DNA of 64,000 nt. Origin: JAIBJN01 sp035461525 (GTDB lineage Bacteria; Actinomycetota; Thermoleophilia; Gaiellales; Gaiellaceae). Of the stretch, positions 48,844 through 57,764 are shown one piece after another. The notes under the pieces are model-generated. The model ran no database searches, was not told the DNA's origin, and worked only from the letters and a program-made list of their open reading frames with translations. A program made the translations under genes and the position numbers. How positions within the stretch are numbered: position 1 is the first letter of the stretch; each line of letters begins with the position of its first letter. The stretch lies in NCBI GenBank assembly GCA_035461525.1, contig DATHVD010000087.1, positions 1 to 64,000 on the forward strand, written 5' to 3'.

Positions 48844-51630
48844 GTGCGCCGCTACCTCCTCATCCTCGCCCTGATGCTCGTCGCCGGCGCCGGCGTCTTC
48901 GTGCTGGGGGCCTTCCGCTCCCCGACCCTCGGCCTCGACCTCCAGGGCGGGCTCGAGGTCGTTCTCGAGGCGCGGCCCGAGGCGGGCCAGGAGCTCACGG
49001 AGGAGGACCTCGACCGCTCCGTCGAGATCATCCGGCAGCGTGTCGACAAGGTCGGTGTCGCCGAGCCGGAGATCCGCAAGCAGCAGCCCAACCAGATCGT
49101 CGTCGCCCTCGCCGGCGTCTTCGACGCGACGCGCGCCGCCGAGCTCATCGGCCAGACCGCGCAGCTCGAGTTCTACGACCTGGCCGGGGACGTGGATCCC
49201 CTCTCGCAAGGCGCCGGCGGTCAGCCGGTCCCGAGCCCGACGCTCCTGCCGCTCCTCGCGGCCGAGGACGATCTCGCCGAGGGCGAGCAGGCGCGGGAGT
49301 GGTACCTGTACGACTCCGAGACGAAGAACCGTCTCGCCGGCCCGTCCTCGACGAAGGCGGAGCTCCTCCAGACGCTCGAGGGAGGCGAGGCGCCCGCGGG
49401 CTCCGAGTTCTACGTCGTGCCGCCCGACAAGGCCGTCCTCACGTGCGGCCCGCCGGCGCTCCTCTGCCCGGGCGGCGCCAACCCGGCGCTCACCTCGTAC
49501 TACCTCTACCGCTACCAGCCCAACGATCCCGACGATCCGATCCCGGCCCTCACCGGCGACGACCTCAAGGCGGACGGGACGCGCCAGGACTTCGGCCAGA
49601 ACGGCGAGCCGATCGTCCTCCTCGAGTTCACGGACGCGGGCGGAGACAAGTTCCACCGCATCACCCGCGAGCTCAGCCAGCGCGGCGCCCTCGAGGCGGC
49701 GACCGCCGGCGTCACGGGTCGCGGCCCGGAGGCGCGCCAGTTCGCCCAGAGCTTCGCCATCGTCCTGGACGGACAGATCCGCTCCTTCCCGGTGATCGAC
49801 TTCACCGACCCATCGCTCGCGGACGGGATCGCCGGGGGCAGCGCCCAGATCACCGGCCTCGACTCGCTCCAGGAGGCGCAGGACCTCGCGCTCGTGCTTC
49901 AGACCGGCGCCCTTCCCGTCGAGTTCGTCCAGGTCGAGCGCACGGAGATCTCGGCCACGCTGGGCGAGGACTCGCTCCGCGAGGCGCTCATCGCCGGGAT
50001 CGGCGGCCTGCTCGCCGTCGCCCTGTTCCTGATCCTCTTCTACCGCTTCCTCGGCGTTGTCGCCGTTCTCGGGCTCCTCTTCTACGGGGTGCTGCTCTAC
50101 GGCGCGATCCTGATCTTCAACGTCACGCTGACGCTCCCCGGCGTGGCCGGGATCATCCTCACGATCGGCGTCGCGGCGGACGCGAACATCGTCATCTTCG
50201 AACGCATCAAGGAAGAGGTGCGCGCGGGGAAGTCCGTCCGCGCGGGCATTGCGACCGGCTACCGGAAGGGCTTCGCCACGATCGTGGACGCGAACGTCGT
50301 CACCATGATCACCGCGTTCGTGCTCTTCGCGGCGGGGACGGGGGGCGTGCGCGGCTTCGCGCTCATGCTCCTCGTGGGCACCGCGATCTCGATGCTGACC
50401 GCGATCGCGGTCACGCGCGCCCTGCTCGGGCTCCTCGCGGGCCTCCGCTGGTTCGACAACCCGCGCTTCATGGGCGCGAGCGGGGAGACGATCCCCCGCT
50501 GGGTGCGGCGGGACATCATCGGCCGCCGTCGGGTGTGGGCCGCCGTGTCGGCCACGGTCGTGGCGGTCGGCCTCGGGTCGCTCGCGGTCCAGGGCCTGAA
50601 CCTCGGGATCGACTTCCGGGGCGGAAGCCAAGTCACCTTCGAGACGCCCGAGCCGACCGCCGTCGAGACGATCCGGACCGAGGCCGCGCAGATCGGCCGC
50701 GCGAACGCCGTCATCCAGGGCCGCGGCGATCTCGAGGACGGCGGCTACACGGAGTTCCAACTCAAGACGGAGTCGCTCGGCGACCAGGAGCAGACCAACC
50801 TTCGCCGGGCGCTCGAGCGCGAAGTCGGCGCCACCTCGATCGGGATCAAGAACGTCTCGGCGAGCTTCAGCGAGCAGATCCTGCGCAGCGCGCTCCTCGC
50901 CATCATCGTCTCGCTCGCCCTGATCGTCGTCTACGTGACGATCCGCTTCGAGTTCAAGTTCGCCGTGCCGGTCCTCGTCGCGCTCATGCACGACATCCTC
51001 ATCACGATCGGCGTCTACTCGCTGACGGGGCTGGAGGTGACGACCGCGACCGTGGCGGCTGTGCTCACCATCCTGGGCTACTCGGTCTACGACACGATCA
51101 TCATCTTCGACCGCGTGCGCGAGAACATCCAGCTCATGCGCAGGTCGAGCTTCGCCGCGATCGTGAACCAGTCGCTCTGGGAGACCATCCGCCGCTCGCT
51201 CGCGACGACGTTCTCGACCCTGCTTCCGGTGACGGCGCTCCTCCTCTTCGGCGGCGACACGCTCAAGGCATTCGCGATCGCGCTCCTCGTCGGCATCGCG
51301 TCGGGCGCGTACTCGAGCATCTTCGTCGCCGCGCCGCTCCTCTCCGTCCTCAAGGAGCGCGAGCCCGAGTACCAGCGCCGCAAGGACGCCGGCCTCCGGG
51401 AGAAGCTCCAGACGGTCGGCGAGCGGAGGGACACGAGCGGCCAGGCGATGGAGCCCGAGCCGGAGCCCGAGCCGGAGCCGGAGCCGGAGCCCGTCGCAGT
51501 GGCGGAGTCGCAGCCGGTCGAGGACGAGGACGGCGACGGCCGCTCCGGCGAGGAGGCCGCGAAGGCCGCGGCCCGGCGGGAGGCTCGGCGCAAGCGCAGG
51601 CGGGCGAGGCCGCATGGCCGAGCGCGGTGA
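48844..51630 (+). CDS. secDF: Fused protein-export membrane protein SecDF
   Basis: 928 residues, SecD and SecF in one chain. The SecD part (1-540) has LGLDLQGGLEV, the large P1 periplasmic domain, and TM segments with GVAADANIVIFERIKEE. The SecF part (about 555-830) has LGIDFRGGSQVTFET and YSVYDTIIIFDRVREN. An acidic Pro/Glu tail with repeated EPEP units precedes a basic C terminus. It uses the proton gradient to finish export. It overlaps the next gene by 17 nt. Confidence 0.94.
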   Translation: MRRYLLILALMLVAGAGVFVLGAFRSPTLGLDLQGGLEVVLEARPEAGQELTEEDLDRSVEIIRQRVDKVGVAEPEIRKQQPNQIVVALAGVFDATRAAELIGQTAQLEFYDLAGDVDPLSQGAGGQPVPSPTLLPLLAAEDDLAEGEQAREWYLYDSETKNRLAGPSSTKAELLQTLEGGEAPAGSEFYVVPPDKAVLTCGPPALLCPGGANPALTSYYLYRYQPNDPDDPIPALTGDDLKADGTRQDFGQNGEPIVLLEFTDAGGDKFHRITRELSQRGALEAATAGVTGRGPEARQFAQSFAIVLDGQIRSFPVIDFTDPSLADGIAGGSAQITGLDSLQEAQDLALVLQTGALPVEFVQVERTEISATLGEDSLREALIAGIGGLLAVALFLILFYRFLGVVAVLGLLFYGVLLYGAILIFNVTLTLPGVAGIILTIGVAADANIVIFERIKEEVRAGKSVRAGIATGYRKGFATIVDANVVTMITAFVLFAAGTGGVRGFALMLLVGTAISMLTAIAVTRALLGLLAGLRWFDNPRFMGASGETIPRWVRRDIIGRRRVWAAVSATVVAVGLGSLAVQGLNLGIDFRGGSQVTFETPEPTAVETIRTEAAQIGRANAVIQGRGDLEDGGYTEFQLKTESLGDQEQTNLRRALEREVGATSIGIKNVSASFSEQILRSALLAIIVSLALIVVYVTIRFEFKFAVPVLVALMHDILITIGVYSLTGLEVTTATVAAVLTILGYSVYDTIIIFDRVRENIQLMRRSSFAAIVNQSLWETIRRSLATTFSTLLPVTALLLFGGDTLKAFAIALLVGIASGAYSSIFVAAPLLSVLKEREPEYQRRKDAGLREKLQTVGERRDTSGQAMEPEPEPEPEPEPEPVAVAESQPVEDEDGDGRSGEEAAKAAARREARRKRRRARPHGRAR

Positions 51631-51964
51631 CTCCGGCCCGGACGGCGGGTCGCTCCGCGAGCTCGCCGAGGAGCTCCTCTACGCCGGCGTCGGCGCCGCT
51701 GCGCTGACGAAGGAGCGGACGGAGGAGCTCGTGGACGAGCTCGCCGGCCGCGGCAAGGTGAGCCGCGAGGAGGCGCGCGACCTCGTCGACGACGTCGTGG
51801 GGCGCTGGCGGCGGGAGGCCGCGCGGGCGGGGGAGAGGGCGACGTCGACGTTCTCGGGCCTCTTCCGCGAGGTGGGCCTCGTCACGCGGGCCGAGTACGA
51901 GGAGCTCGAGCTCCGGCTCGCGCAGCTCGAGCACCGGCTGCGCCTCCTCGAGCGCGAGCCCTGA
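51614..51964 (+). CDS. Phasin-like coiled-coil protein
   Basis: 116 residues, helical and amphipathic, with LAEELLYAGVGAAALTKERTEE, the wording of small phasin/PhaF-related proteins. The start lies inside secDF and the C terminus has a short leucine zipper (ELELRLAQLEHRLRLLE). Partner unknown; possibly polyhydroxyalkanoate granules. Confidence 0.72.
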   Translation: MAERGDSGPDGGSLRELAEELLYAGVGAAALTKERTEELVDELAGRGKVSREEARDLVDDVVGRWRREAARAGERATSTFSGLFREVGLVTRAEYEELELRLAQLEHRLRLLEREP

Positions 51965-51983
51965 GCCCGGAGCCCGTCCGCCG

Positions 51984-51989
51984 TACACT
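51984..51989 (+). promoter_or_regulatory. -10 element TACACT of leaderless ubiB-like gene
   Basis: TACACT ends 6 nt before the ATG at 51996; no ribosome-binding site is present. Confidence 0.5.
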
Positions 51990-51995
51990 TCGGGG

Positions 51996-53666
51996 ATGAG
52001 CTCCCGGACTGCAGTCCGCCAGCTCGGGCGGATCAGCGAGATCTCGCAGGTCGCCGCGAAGCACGGGTTCGGCTACCTCTTCCAGACCCGCGGCCCCGGC
52101 GCGATCCGCTCGCGACGAGGCAGGGAGGTCGAGCCCGAGGGCGAGGGATCGCCGCGCGGCCAGCGCCTCCGCGAGATGCTGGACGAGCTCGGCCCGACCT
52201 TCGTCAAGTTCGGGCAGCTCCTCTCGACCCGGCCGGACATCGTGCCGCCGGACATCGTCTTCGAGCTCAAGGGCCTCCAGGACGACGTCGGCGCCTTCCC
52301 GTTCGCGGAGGCACGGGAGGTCGTCGAGGGCGAGCTCGAGCTCACCCTTGAGCAGCTCTTCGTCGAGTTCGAGGAGACGCCCGTCGCGGCCGCGTCGATC
52401 GGGCAGGTGCACAGGGCCGTCCTCCCGAACGGCCACCGCGTCGCCGTCAAGGTGCAGCGGCCGGACGCTCCGCGCCAGATCGAGGCCGACCTCGAGCTCA
52501 TGTACCAGGCCGCCCGCCTCGCGCGCGAGCGCGTCCGCGCGCTGGAGTTCATCGACACCGTGGCCGTCGTGGACGAGTTCGCGCGCTCGATCCGCTCCGA
52601 GCTCGACTACCGCTCCGAGGCGCGCAACGCCGAGCAGTTCCGGCGCAACTTCGCCGGCGACCCGCACGTGCACGTCCCGAGGGTGTACTGGAGCTACTCG
52701 CGCGCGCGCGTCCTCACCCTCGAGCTGATCGAGGGGACGCAGGTGGCCGACTTCGACCTCTCCGCGCACTCGATGGACGAGCGCCGCCGGCTCGCGTACC
52801 GGATCGCGGAGACGTGGATGGCGATGATCTTCCGCCACGGCTTCTTCCACGGCGACCCGCACCCGGCGAACATCCTCGTCCTCGAGCAGGTCGACCGGAT
52901 CGGCCTCGTCGACTTCGGCACCTCGGGCCAGCTCGCCCCCGACGACTCGTCCAAGCTGACTGGTCTCTTCGTGGACGCGGTCAACCAGAACGTGGAGGCG
53001 ATCCCGCGCCGGCTCGCCGCCCTCGGCGTGCGGTACCCGCGCGACAAGGAGGAGGAGTTCGTCGCCGAGCTGCGCGACGTCTACTACCGCTACTACGGCG
53101 CCCGCCTCTCGGAGATCGACCCGATGCAGCTCATCCGCGAGGTCTTCGCGCTCATCTACCGCATGCACCTGACGCTGCCGACGCGCTTCGTCGTCCTCGA
53201 CCGGGCGATCGCCACGCTCGGGTCGGTCGGCGCCGAGCTCTACCCCGACTTCAACGTCTTCGAGGTCGCGAAGCCGTACGCGCGCGAGCTGATGATCGAG
53301 CGCTTCACGCCGCAGCGCGTCGCCGCCCGCCTCCAGAGCGAGGCGAGGAACTATGCGAGCATGGCGCTCGAGCTCCCGTATCAGGTGCACGACGTCCTCC
53401 AGGAGGTCCGCGACGGCCAGATCGAGGTCGGCTTCCGCCACGAGGGGCTCGAGGCGCTGATCCACCGCATGGACACCGCCTTCAACCGGATCGGGATCGC
53501 CATGGTGGTCGTCGGCGGGGCGATCGCGTCGGGCATCCTCGCCGCGACGGTGGAGCAGGGGCCGCAGCTTCTCGGCATCTACTTTCTCGCCGCCATCGGC
53601 CTCATCCTCTCGACGCTCCTCGGCATCTGGCTCGTCTGGGGCATCCTCCGCTCGGGGCGCCTGTGA
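51996..53666 (+). CDS. UbiB/ABC1-family atypical protein kinase
   Basis: 556 residues: a KxGQ-type N-terminal motif (KFGQLLSTRPDIVP, about 70), an Ala-rich nucleotide loop (AAASIGQVHRA), the catalytic GDPHPANIL (about 288) and DFG in LVDFGTSG, and two C-terminal membrane helices (about 488-555). Members support quinone or lipid metabolism with ATPase activity. Quinone substrate in this organism unknown. Confidence 0.92.
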   Translation: MSSRTAVRQLGRISEISQVAAKHGFGYLFQTRGPGAIRSRRGREVEPEGEGSPRGQRLREMLDELGPTFVKFGQLLSTRPDIVPPDIVFELKGLQDDVGAFPFAEAREVVEGELELTLEQLFVEFEETPVAAASIGQVHRAVLPNGHRVAVKVQRPDAPRQIEADLELMYQAARLARERVRALEFIDTVAVVDEFARSIRSELDYRSEARNAEQFRRNFAGDPHVHVPRVYWSYSRARVLTLELIEGTQVADFDLSAHSMDERRRLAYRIAETWMAMIFRHGFFHGDPHPANILVLEQVDRIGLVDFGTSGQLAPDDSSKLTGLFVDAVNQNVEAIPRRLAALGVRYPRDKEEEFVAELRDVYYRYYGARLSEIDPMQLIREVFALIYRMHLTLPTRFVVLDRAIATLGSVGAELYPDFNVFEVAKPYARELMIERFTPQRVAARLQSEARNYASMALELPYQVHDVLQEVRDGQIEVGFRHEGLEALIHRMDTAFNRIGIAMVVVGGAIASGILAATVEQGPQLLGIYFLAAIGLILSTLLGIWLVWGILRSGRL

Positions 53667-54487
53667 CGGACGAGCGCGAGCTCCTCCGGCGCGCGGTTGC
53701 CCTCGCGCGCGAGAACGCCGTGAAGGGCGGGCGGCCGTTCGGGGCGCTCGTCGTGCGCGGGGACGAGGTGCTGGGGGAGGGAGTGAACGAGGTGCTCTCG
53801 ACCGGCGATCCGACGGCGCACGCCGAGGTGCAGGCGATCCGCGCGGCCGGCACGGACCTCGCCGGCGCGACTCTGCTCGCGAGCTGCGAGCCGTGCCCGA
53901 TGTGCCGCACCGTCGCGTCCTTCGCCGGAGTAGCGCGGATTGTGTACGCGGCGTCGGCGGAGGAGGCGGCCCGGGCCGGCTTCGGCCTCCCGCCGGCTCC
54001 CCCCGCCGCCCACCTCCCTGTTCCCGGGGCGGAGGAGCCGTTCGCCGTGTTCTCCGAGGACGCCTCCACTGCGCCCCCTGCGGAAAGCCCGGTGCGGGAG
54101 CTGCGCGTCGCGCTCACCGTCGAGGACTACGAGCAGGCGATCGCGTTCTACCGGGACGCGCTCGGCCTCCCGGTCGTCTTCGCGTGGCACGAGCCCGAAG
54201 GCCGGGGCGCGATCCTCGCCGCGGGGCACGCGACGCTCGAGCTGATCTCGACCGACCAGGCCGAGCTGATCGACCGCGTCGAGGTGGGCGAGCGCGTCGC
54301 CGGCCCGGTGCGGCTGGCGCTCTCCGTGGAGGACTCGGGGCGGATGGCGGCCGAGCTGACCGCGGCGGGAGGCGAGCTCCTGGGCGGCCCGGCGGAGACT
54401 CCCTGGCGGCACCTGAACGCGCGCATCCGCGCCCCGGACGGGATGCAGCTCACGCTCTTCACCGTGCTCGAGGGGGCGCCGTCCTAG
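53663..54487 (+). CDS. Nucleoside deaminase fused to a VOC/glyoxalase domain
   Basis: 274 residues. The N-terminal half (1-130) is a zinc-dependent cytidine/guanine-deaminase-like domain with H53-A-E55 and P77-C-P-M-C81 (zinc His and two Cys, catalytic Glu). After a Pro/Ala linker (131-145), residues 146-272 form a VOC (vicinal-oxygen-chelate) domain with VALTVEDYEQAIAFYRDALG and RIRAPDGMQLTLF. The GTG overlaps the stop of ubiB. The two domains are in one frame with no sign of assembly error. I do not know of this combination as a standard architecture. Confidence 0.88.
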   Translation: MTDERELLRRAVALARENAVKGGRPFGALVVRGDEVLGEGVNEVLSTGDPTAHAEVQAIRAAGTDLAGATLLASCEPCPMCRTVASFAGVARIVYAASAEEAARAGFGLPPAPPAAHLPVPGAEEPFAVFSEDASTAPPAESPVRELRVALTVEDYEQAIAFYRDALGLPVVFAWHEPEGRGAILAAGHATLELISTDQAELIDRVEVGERVAGPVRLALSVEDSGRMAAELTAAGGELLGGPAETPWRHLNARIRAPDGMQLTLFTVLEGAPS

Positions 54488-55149
54488 AGGGCACCCTCCA
54501 GGCGCCAGGACGCGTCGAAGAAGGCGAGCTCGTAGCGGCTCGAGACGAGGAACGCCTCCCGCATCCGCTCCCGCACCGCCGCGCCGGCGCCCGCGGCCGC
54601 CTCGTCGCAGGCCTCGCGGCACCAGCCGGCGAGCTGCGCGAACTCCTCGTCGGCGTAGACCTCGATCCAGCGGGAGTAGAGCTCGTGCCCGGGCTTCCCG
54701 GCGGCCGCGAGCGCCCGGCCGATCTCGCTGTAGCCCCACATGCAGGGGAGAAGCGCGGCGACGAGCTCGGCGAAGTCGCCGAGCGCGGCCGTGCGCAGGA
54801 GGAAGTCGGTGTAGCCGCGCGTGGTCGGGGTCGCCCGCTCGGCCTCGAGCTCCCCGGCAGAGATGCCCCATTCGGCCGCGAAGGAGCGGTGGAGCGCCAT
54901 CTCGTCGGCGAGCGTCGCCCGGGCCAGCTCGGAGAAACGCTCCATGAGCGCGAGCGCGGGGGCACGGGCGGACGCGAGCGCAAAGAGGCGTGCGTACTCG
55001 ACGAGGTAGAGGTAGTCCTGGCGGACGAAGTGGCGGAACGGCTCCGCCGGCAGCGTCCCGTCTCCGATCCCGCGCACGAACGGGTGCGCGAGCTGCGCGT
55101 CCCAGATCGGCGCGGCCTCGGCGCGGAGCTCGTCGCTGAAGCGGGGCAC
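54484..55149 (-). CDS. tenA: TenA family aminopyrimidine aminohydrolase/thiaminase II
   Basis: Salvages thiamine pyrimidine by hydrolysing formylaminopyrimidine products. 221 residues with the active-site Cys in ALLPCMWGYSEIG (about 135), Tyr/Asp in FVRQDYLYLVEYARL, and a C-terminal Glu in SSRYELAFFDASW. A minus-strand TACACT box (55161-55156) lies 6 nt upstream of GTG 55149, giving a leaderless start. Convergent with the deaminase-VOC fusion (4-nt stop overlap). Confidence 0.88.
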   Translation of the reverse strand: MPRFSDELRAEAAPIWDAQLAHPFVRGIGDGTLPAEPFRHFVRQDYLYLVEYARLFALASARAPALALMERFSELARATLADEMALHRSFAAEWGISAGELEAERATPTTRGYTDFLLRTAALGDFAELVAALLPCMWGYSEIGRALAAAGKPGHELYSRWIEVYADEEFAQLAGWCREACDEAAAGAGAAVRERMREAFLVSSRYELAFFDASWRLEGAL

Positions 55150-55208
55150 GGCAGGAGTGTAGGCGGTAGCCTCGCCCCTGCCCGGTACCACGAGGAGAGG
55201 AGAGCGGG

Positions 55209-55622
55209 ATGAGCGAGGCCGAGAGATACTTCGCCGCGGACGCGGGCGAGCAGGGAGCGGGGGAGGGGACGTGGGTGACGTGGGATGCGCTCGATCCGCT
55301 CGAGCTCGTTCCCGGGCTCGGGTTCCAGCCCGTGCTCGGCGCTCGCCTGATGGCGAACTTCGTCCGCTTCGAGCCGCACACGGAGGCGCCGCTCCACTGG
55401 CACGAGGAGGAGCAGATCTCGTTCGTCGTCGACGGCGAGTTCGAGTTCGAGGTCGCCGGGGAGAAGCGGCTACTCCGGCGAGGGCAGGCCGTCGTGATCC
55501 CGCCGAACGTCCCGCACGCCGCCCGGACCTTCGACACGCCGTGCCTCGAAGTGGACGTCTTCCACCCGCCGCGCCGCGGCCTGCTCGAGGCGCTGGGCCG
55601 CGCCGGGGCCGAGGAGGAGTAG
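55209..55622 (+). CDS. Cupin-domain protein
   Basis: 137 residues. A single cupin barrel with metal ligands HWHEEEQ (about 61-67) and a later H in PPNVPHAA. Ribosome-binding site AGGAGAG upstream. Followed by an SDR gene after the stop with no gap. Substrate unknown. Confidence 0.82.
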   Translation: MSEAERYFAADAGEQGAGEGTWVTWDALDPLELVPGLGFQPVLGARLMANFVRFEPHTEAPLHWHEEEQISFVVDGEFEFEVAGEKRLLRRGQAVVIPPNVPHAARTFDTPCLEVDVFHPPRRGLLEALGRAGAEEE

Positions 55623-56405
55623 GTGGAGCTCGGCCTCGCCGGGCGCAGGGCGCTCGTCACGGGCGGCTCCAAGGGTCTCGGCCTCGCGATCGCGCGGGAG
55701 CTCGCGGCCGAGGGCGCGTCCGTGGCGATCTGCTCCCGGAGCGAGGAGGAGATCGCCGCGGCCGGCGACGAGCTCCGCGCCGCGGGGGCCACCGTCCACG
55801 CCCAGCGCGCCGACGTCACCGACCCCGCCGACGTGCGCGACTTCGTCGCCCGCTCGGCCGAGACTCTCGGAGGCGTCGACGTGCTCGTCAACAACGCGGG
55901 CCGCGCCCACCCGGGGACCTTCGCCACGCTCTCCGACGAGGACTGGCAGGCCGACCTCGACGTCAAGCTCCTCTCGCTCGTCCGCTGCTCCCGCGAGGTC
56001 ATACCGCACATGCGGGAGGCCGGCGGCGGGCGCATCGTCAACATCGGCGCCGTCTACGGTCGCTATCCGGATCCGGCCTTCTTCGCCACGTCGGTGAACC
56101 GCGCGGCCGGCAACGCGTTCACGAAGACGCTCGCGCTCGAGGTCGCCGGAGACGGCATTCTCGTCAACGGCGTCAACATCGGCTTCGTCGTGACGCCGCA
56201 GTGGGAGAACATCCGCCGCCGCCGGTCGCCCGAGCTCTCCGCGGAGGAGTTCTTCGCCAAGCTCGCCGCCGCGGAGGTCCCGCTCGGTCGCTTCGGGACG
56301 CCGGAGGAGGTCTCCGGCCTCGTCGCCTTCCTGGCGAGCGACCGGGCGAGCTACATCACGGGCGCGTCCATCGACGTCGCCGGCGGCATGGGCAAGTACG
56401 TCTAG
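55623..56405 (+). CDS. SDR-family protein without the catalytic Ser-Tyr-Lys
   Basis: 260 residues, Rossmann fold with TGGSKGLG (13-20), NNAG (90-93) and a C-terminal SITGASIDVAGGMG-like end. The classical catalytic Ser is Ala143 in NIGAVYG, and no YxxxK is present. The segment reads AFFATSVNRAAG, placing Thr156/Arg160 or Phe154 at the Tyr/Lys positions. Cofactor binding looks intact; ordinary oxidoreductase chemistry seems lost or changed. It begins right after the cupin stop. Confidence 0.85.
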   Translation: MELGLAGRRALVTGGSKGLGLAIARELAAEGASVAICSRSEEEIAAAGDELRAAGATVHAQRADVTDPADVRDFVARSAETLGGVDVLVNNAGRAHPGTFATLSDEDWQADLDVKLLSLVRCSREVIPHMREAGGGRIVNIGAVYGRYPDPAFFATSVNRAAGNAFTKTLALEVAGDGILVNGVNIGFVVTPQWENIRRRRSPELSAEEFFAKLAAAEVPLGRFGTPEEVSGLVAFLASDRASYITGASIDVAGGMGKYV

Positions 56406-56465
56406 ACACGCTCCCCTCCGCGGAGGAGAATGGCCGCAGTCCCGGGGGGGAAGGCGAGGTGTGCC

Positions 56466-56972
56466 ATGAGCGCGATCGACGACAAGTGGGCCGATCTCGG
56501 CGGCCCGAGTGGGTTCCTCGGGAACCCGGTCGACGAGGGGGCCGGCTCCGCAGAGATGGATACGGCGGACGGCCGCGGCCGGGTGCGCGACTTCCAGGGC
56601 GGCTCCATCTACTGGTCCGAGGCGACGGGCGCCCACGAGGTGCACGGCGCGATCCGGATCAAGTGGGCGCAGCTCGGCGGAGAGCGCGCGCTGGGGTTCC
56701 CGCTCACGGACGAGCTGGGAACGCCGGACGGCCGCGGCCGGTTCAACCACTTCGAGCGCGGCTCGATCTACTGGACGCCCGAGACAGACGCCCACATGGT
56801 GCGCGGGCCGATCCGCGACAAGTGGGCGGAGCAGGGCTGGGAGACCGGCCGCCTCCGCTACCCCGTCAGCGACGAGAGGGCGCACGGCGACACGCGTAGC
56901 AACGAGTTCGAGGGCGGCGCGATCGTCTGGACCCCGACGGCCGGAGCGGAGGTTCGCTTCCGGCAGGACTGA
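56466..56972 (+). CDS. LGFP-repeat protein
   Basis: 168 residues, three LGFP repeats (GPSGFLGNPVDEG, GGERALGFPLTDE, GWETGRLRYPVSDE) each followed by an IYW...AHxVxGxIxxKW unit. LGFP repeats are typical of mycolic-acid-type Actinobacteria and bind cell-wall material. No signal peptide is seen. ATG 56466 follows GAGG. Confidence 0.86.
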   Translation: MSAIDDKWADLGGPSGFLGNPVDEGAGSAEMDTADGRGRVRDFQGGSIYWSEATGAHEVHGAIRIKWAQLGGERALGFPLTDELGTPDGRGRFNHFERGSIYWTPETDAHMVRGPIRDKWAEQGWETGRLRYPVSDERAHGDTRSNEFEGGAIVWTPTAGAEVRFRQD

Positions 56973-57033
56973 GCCGCTCGAGAAGTCACGCTTTCGTGCG
57001 GAAGGACATCTGTCGCCCCCTGCAGGGCGTTGG

Positions 57034-57039
57034 TAGCTT
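57034..57039 (+). promoter_or_regulatory. -10 element TAGCTT, leaderless response regulator
   Basis: TAGCTT ends 7 nt before ATG 57047. Confidence 0.4.
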
Positions 57040-57046
57040 CGCCTCC

Positions 57047-57745
57047 ATGACCGAGGCGGTGCTGGTGGTGGAGCGGGAAGAGCCGACGCGGGACTTTCTC
57101 GAGCGCCAGCTCGCCGAGGACGGGTTCGCCGTCTACGCGGCGGAGCGGGCCGCGGAGGCGCTCGAGCTCGTCGAGGCGTTCCGGCCTGACCTCGTCCTCC
57201 TCGACGCCGTGCTGCCGGACGTCTCCGGGTTCGAGCTCGTCGGCCGCCTTCGCGAGGGGGAGCCGGGGCGGGCCTGGAACCGCGACGTGCCCGTGATCAT
57301 GGTCAGCGAGCGGGCCGACCCCGTCGACCGCGTGCGCGGATTCGCCCGCGGGGCCGACGACTACGTCGCGCGCCCGTTCGTCTACGAGGAGCTGGTCGCG
57401 CGCATGCGCGCCGTGCTGCGCCGGACGTCGGGCCCGCGCCGGCGGCGCCTCGCCGTCCGCGACCTCGAGATCGACCTCTCGTCGCGCGTCGTCCGAGTGG
57501 GCGGGGCGGTCGTGCCGCTCTCGGCGAAGGAGTTCGACCTCCTCGTGGCGCTCGCGGGCGACCCGGAGCGCGTCTTTCGCAAGGACGAGCTCCTCCGCGA
57601 CGTGTGGGGCTTCCGCTCGACCGGCCGGACTCGCACGCTCGACTCCCACGCGAGCCGGCTCCGCCGCAAGCTGAACGGCGACGGCGAGTGCGCCTACGTC
57701 CTCAACGTCTGGGGAGTCGGATACCGGCTGGTCGCCGCCGCCTGA
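57047..57745 (+). CDS. Orphan OmpR-family response regulator with altered receiver
   Basis: 232 residues: receiver (about 4-118) with acidic pair EREEP, phospho-Asp in LLDAVLPD, but the conserved Lys of KPF replaced by Arg (VARPF), and a winged-helix output domain ending LNVWGVGYRLV. No histidine kinase gene is adjacent. Phosphorylation control may be weakened. Confidence 0.86.
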   Translation: MTEAVLVVEREEPTRDFLERQLAEDGFAVYAAERAAEALELVEAFRPDLVLLDAVLPDVSGFELVGRLREGEPGRAWNRDVPVIMVSERADPVDRVRGFARGADDYVARPFVYEELVARMRAVLRRTSGPRRRRLAVRDLEIDLSSRVVRVGGAVVPLSAKEFDLLVALAGDPERVFRKDELLRDVWGFRSTGRTRTLDSHASRLRRKLNGDGECAYVLNVWGVGYRLVAAA

Positions 57746-57764
57746 TCCTTCCTGGCCTGCCGTC

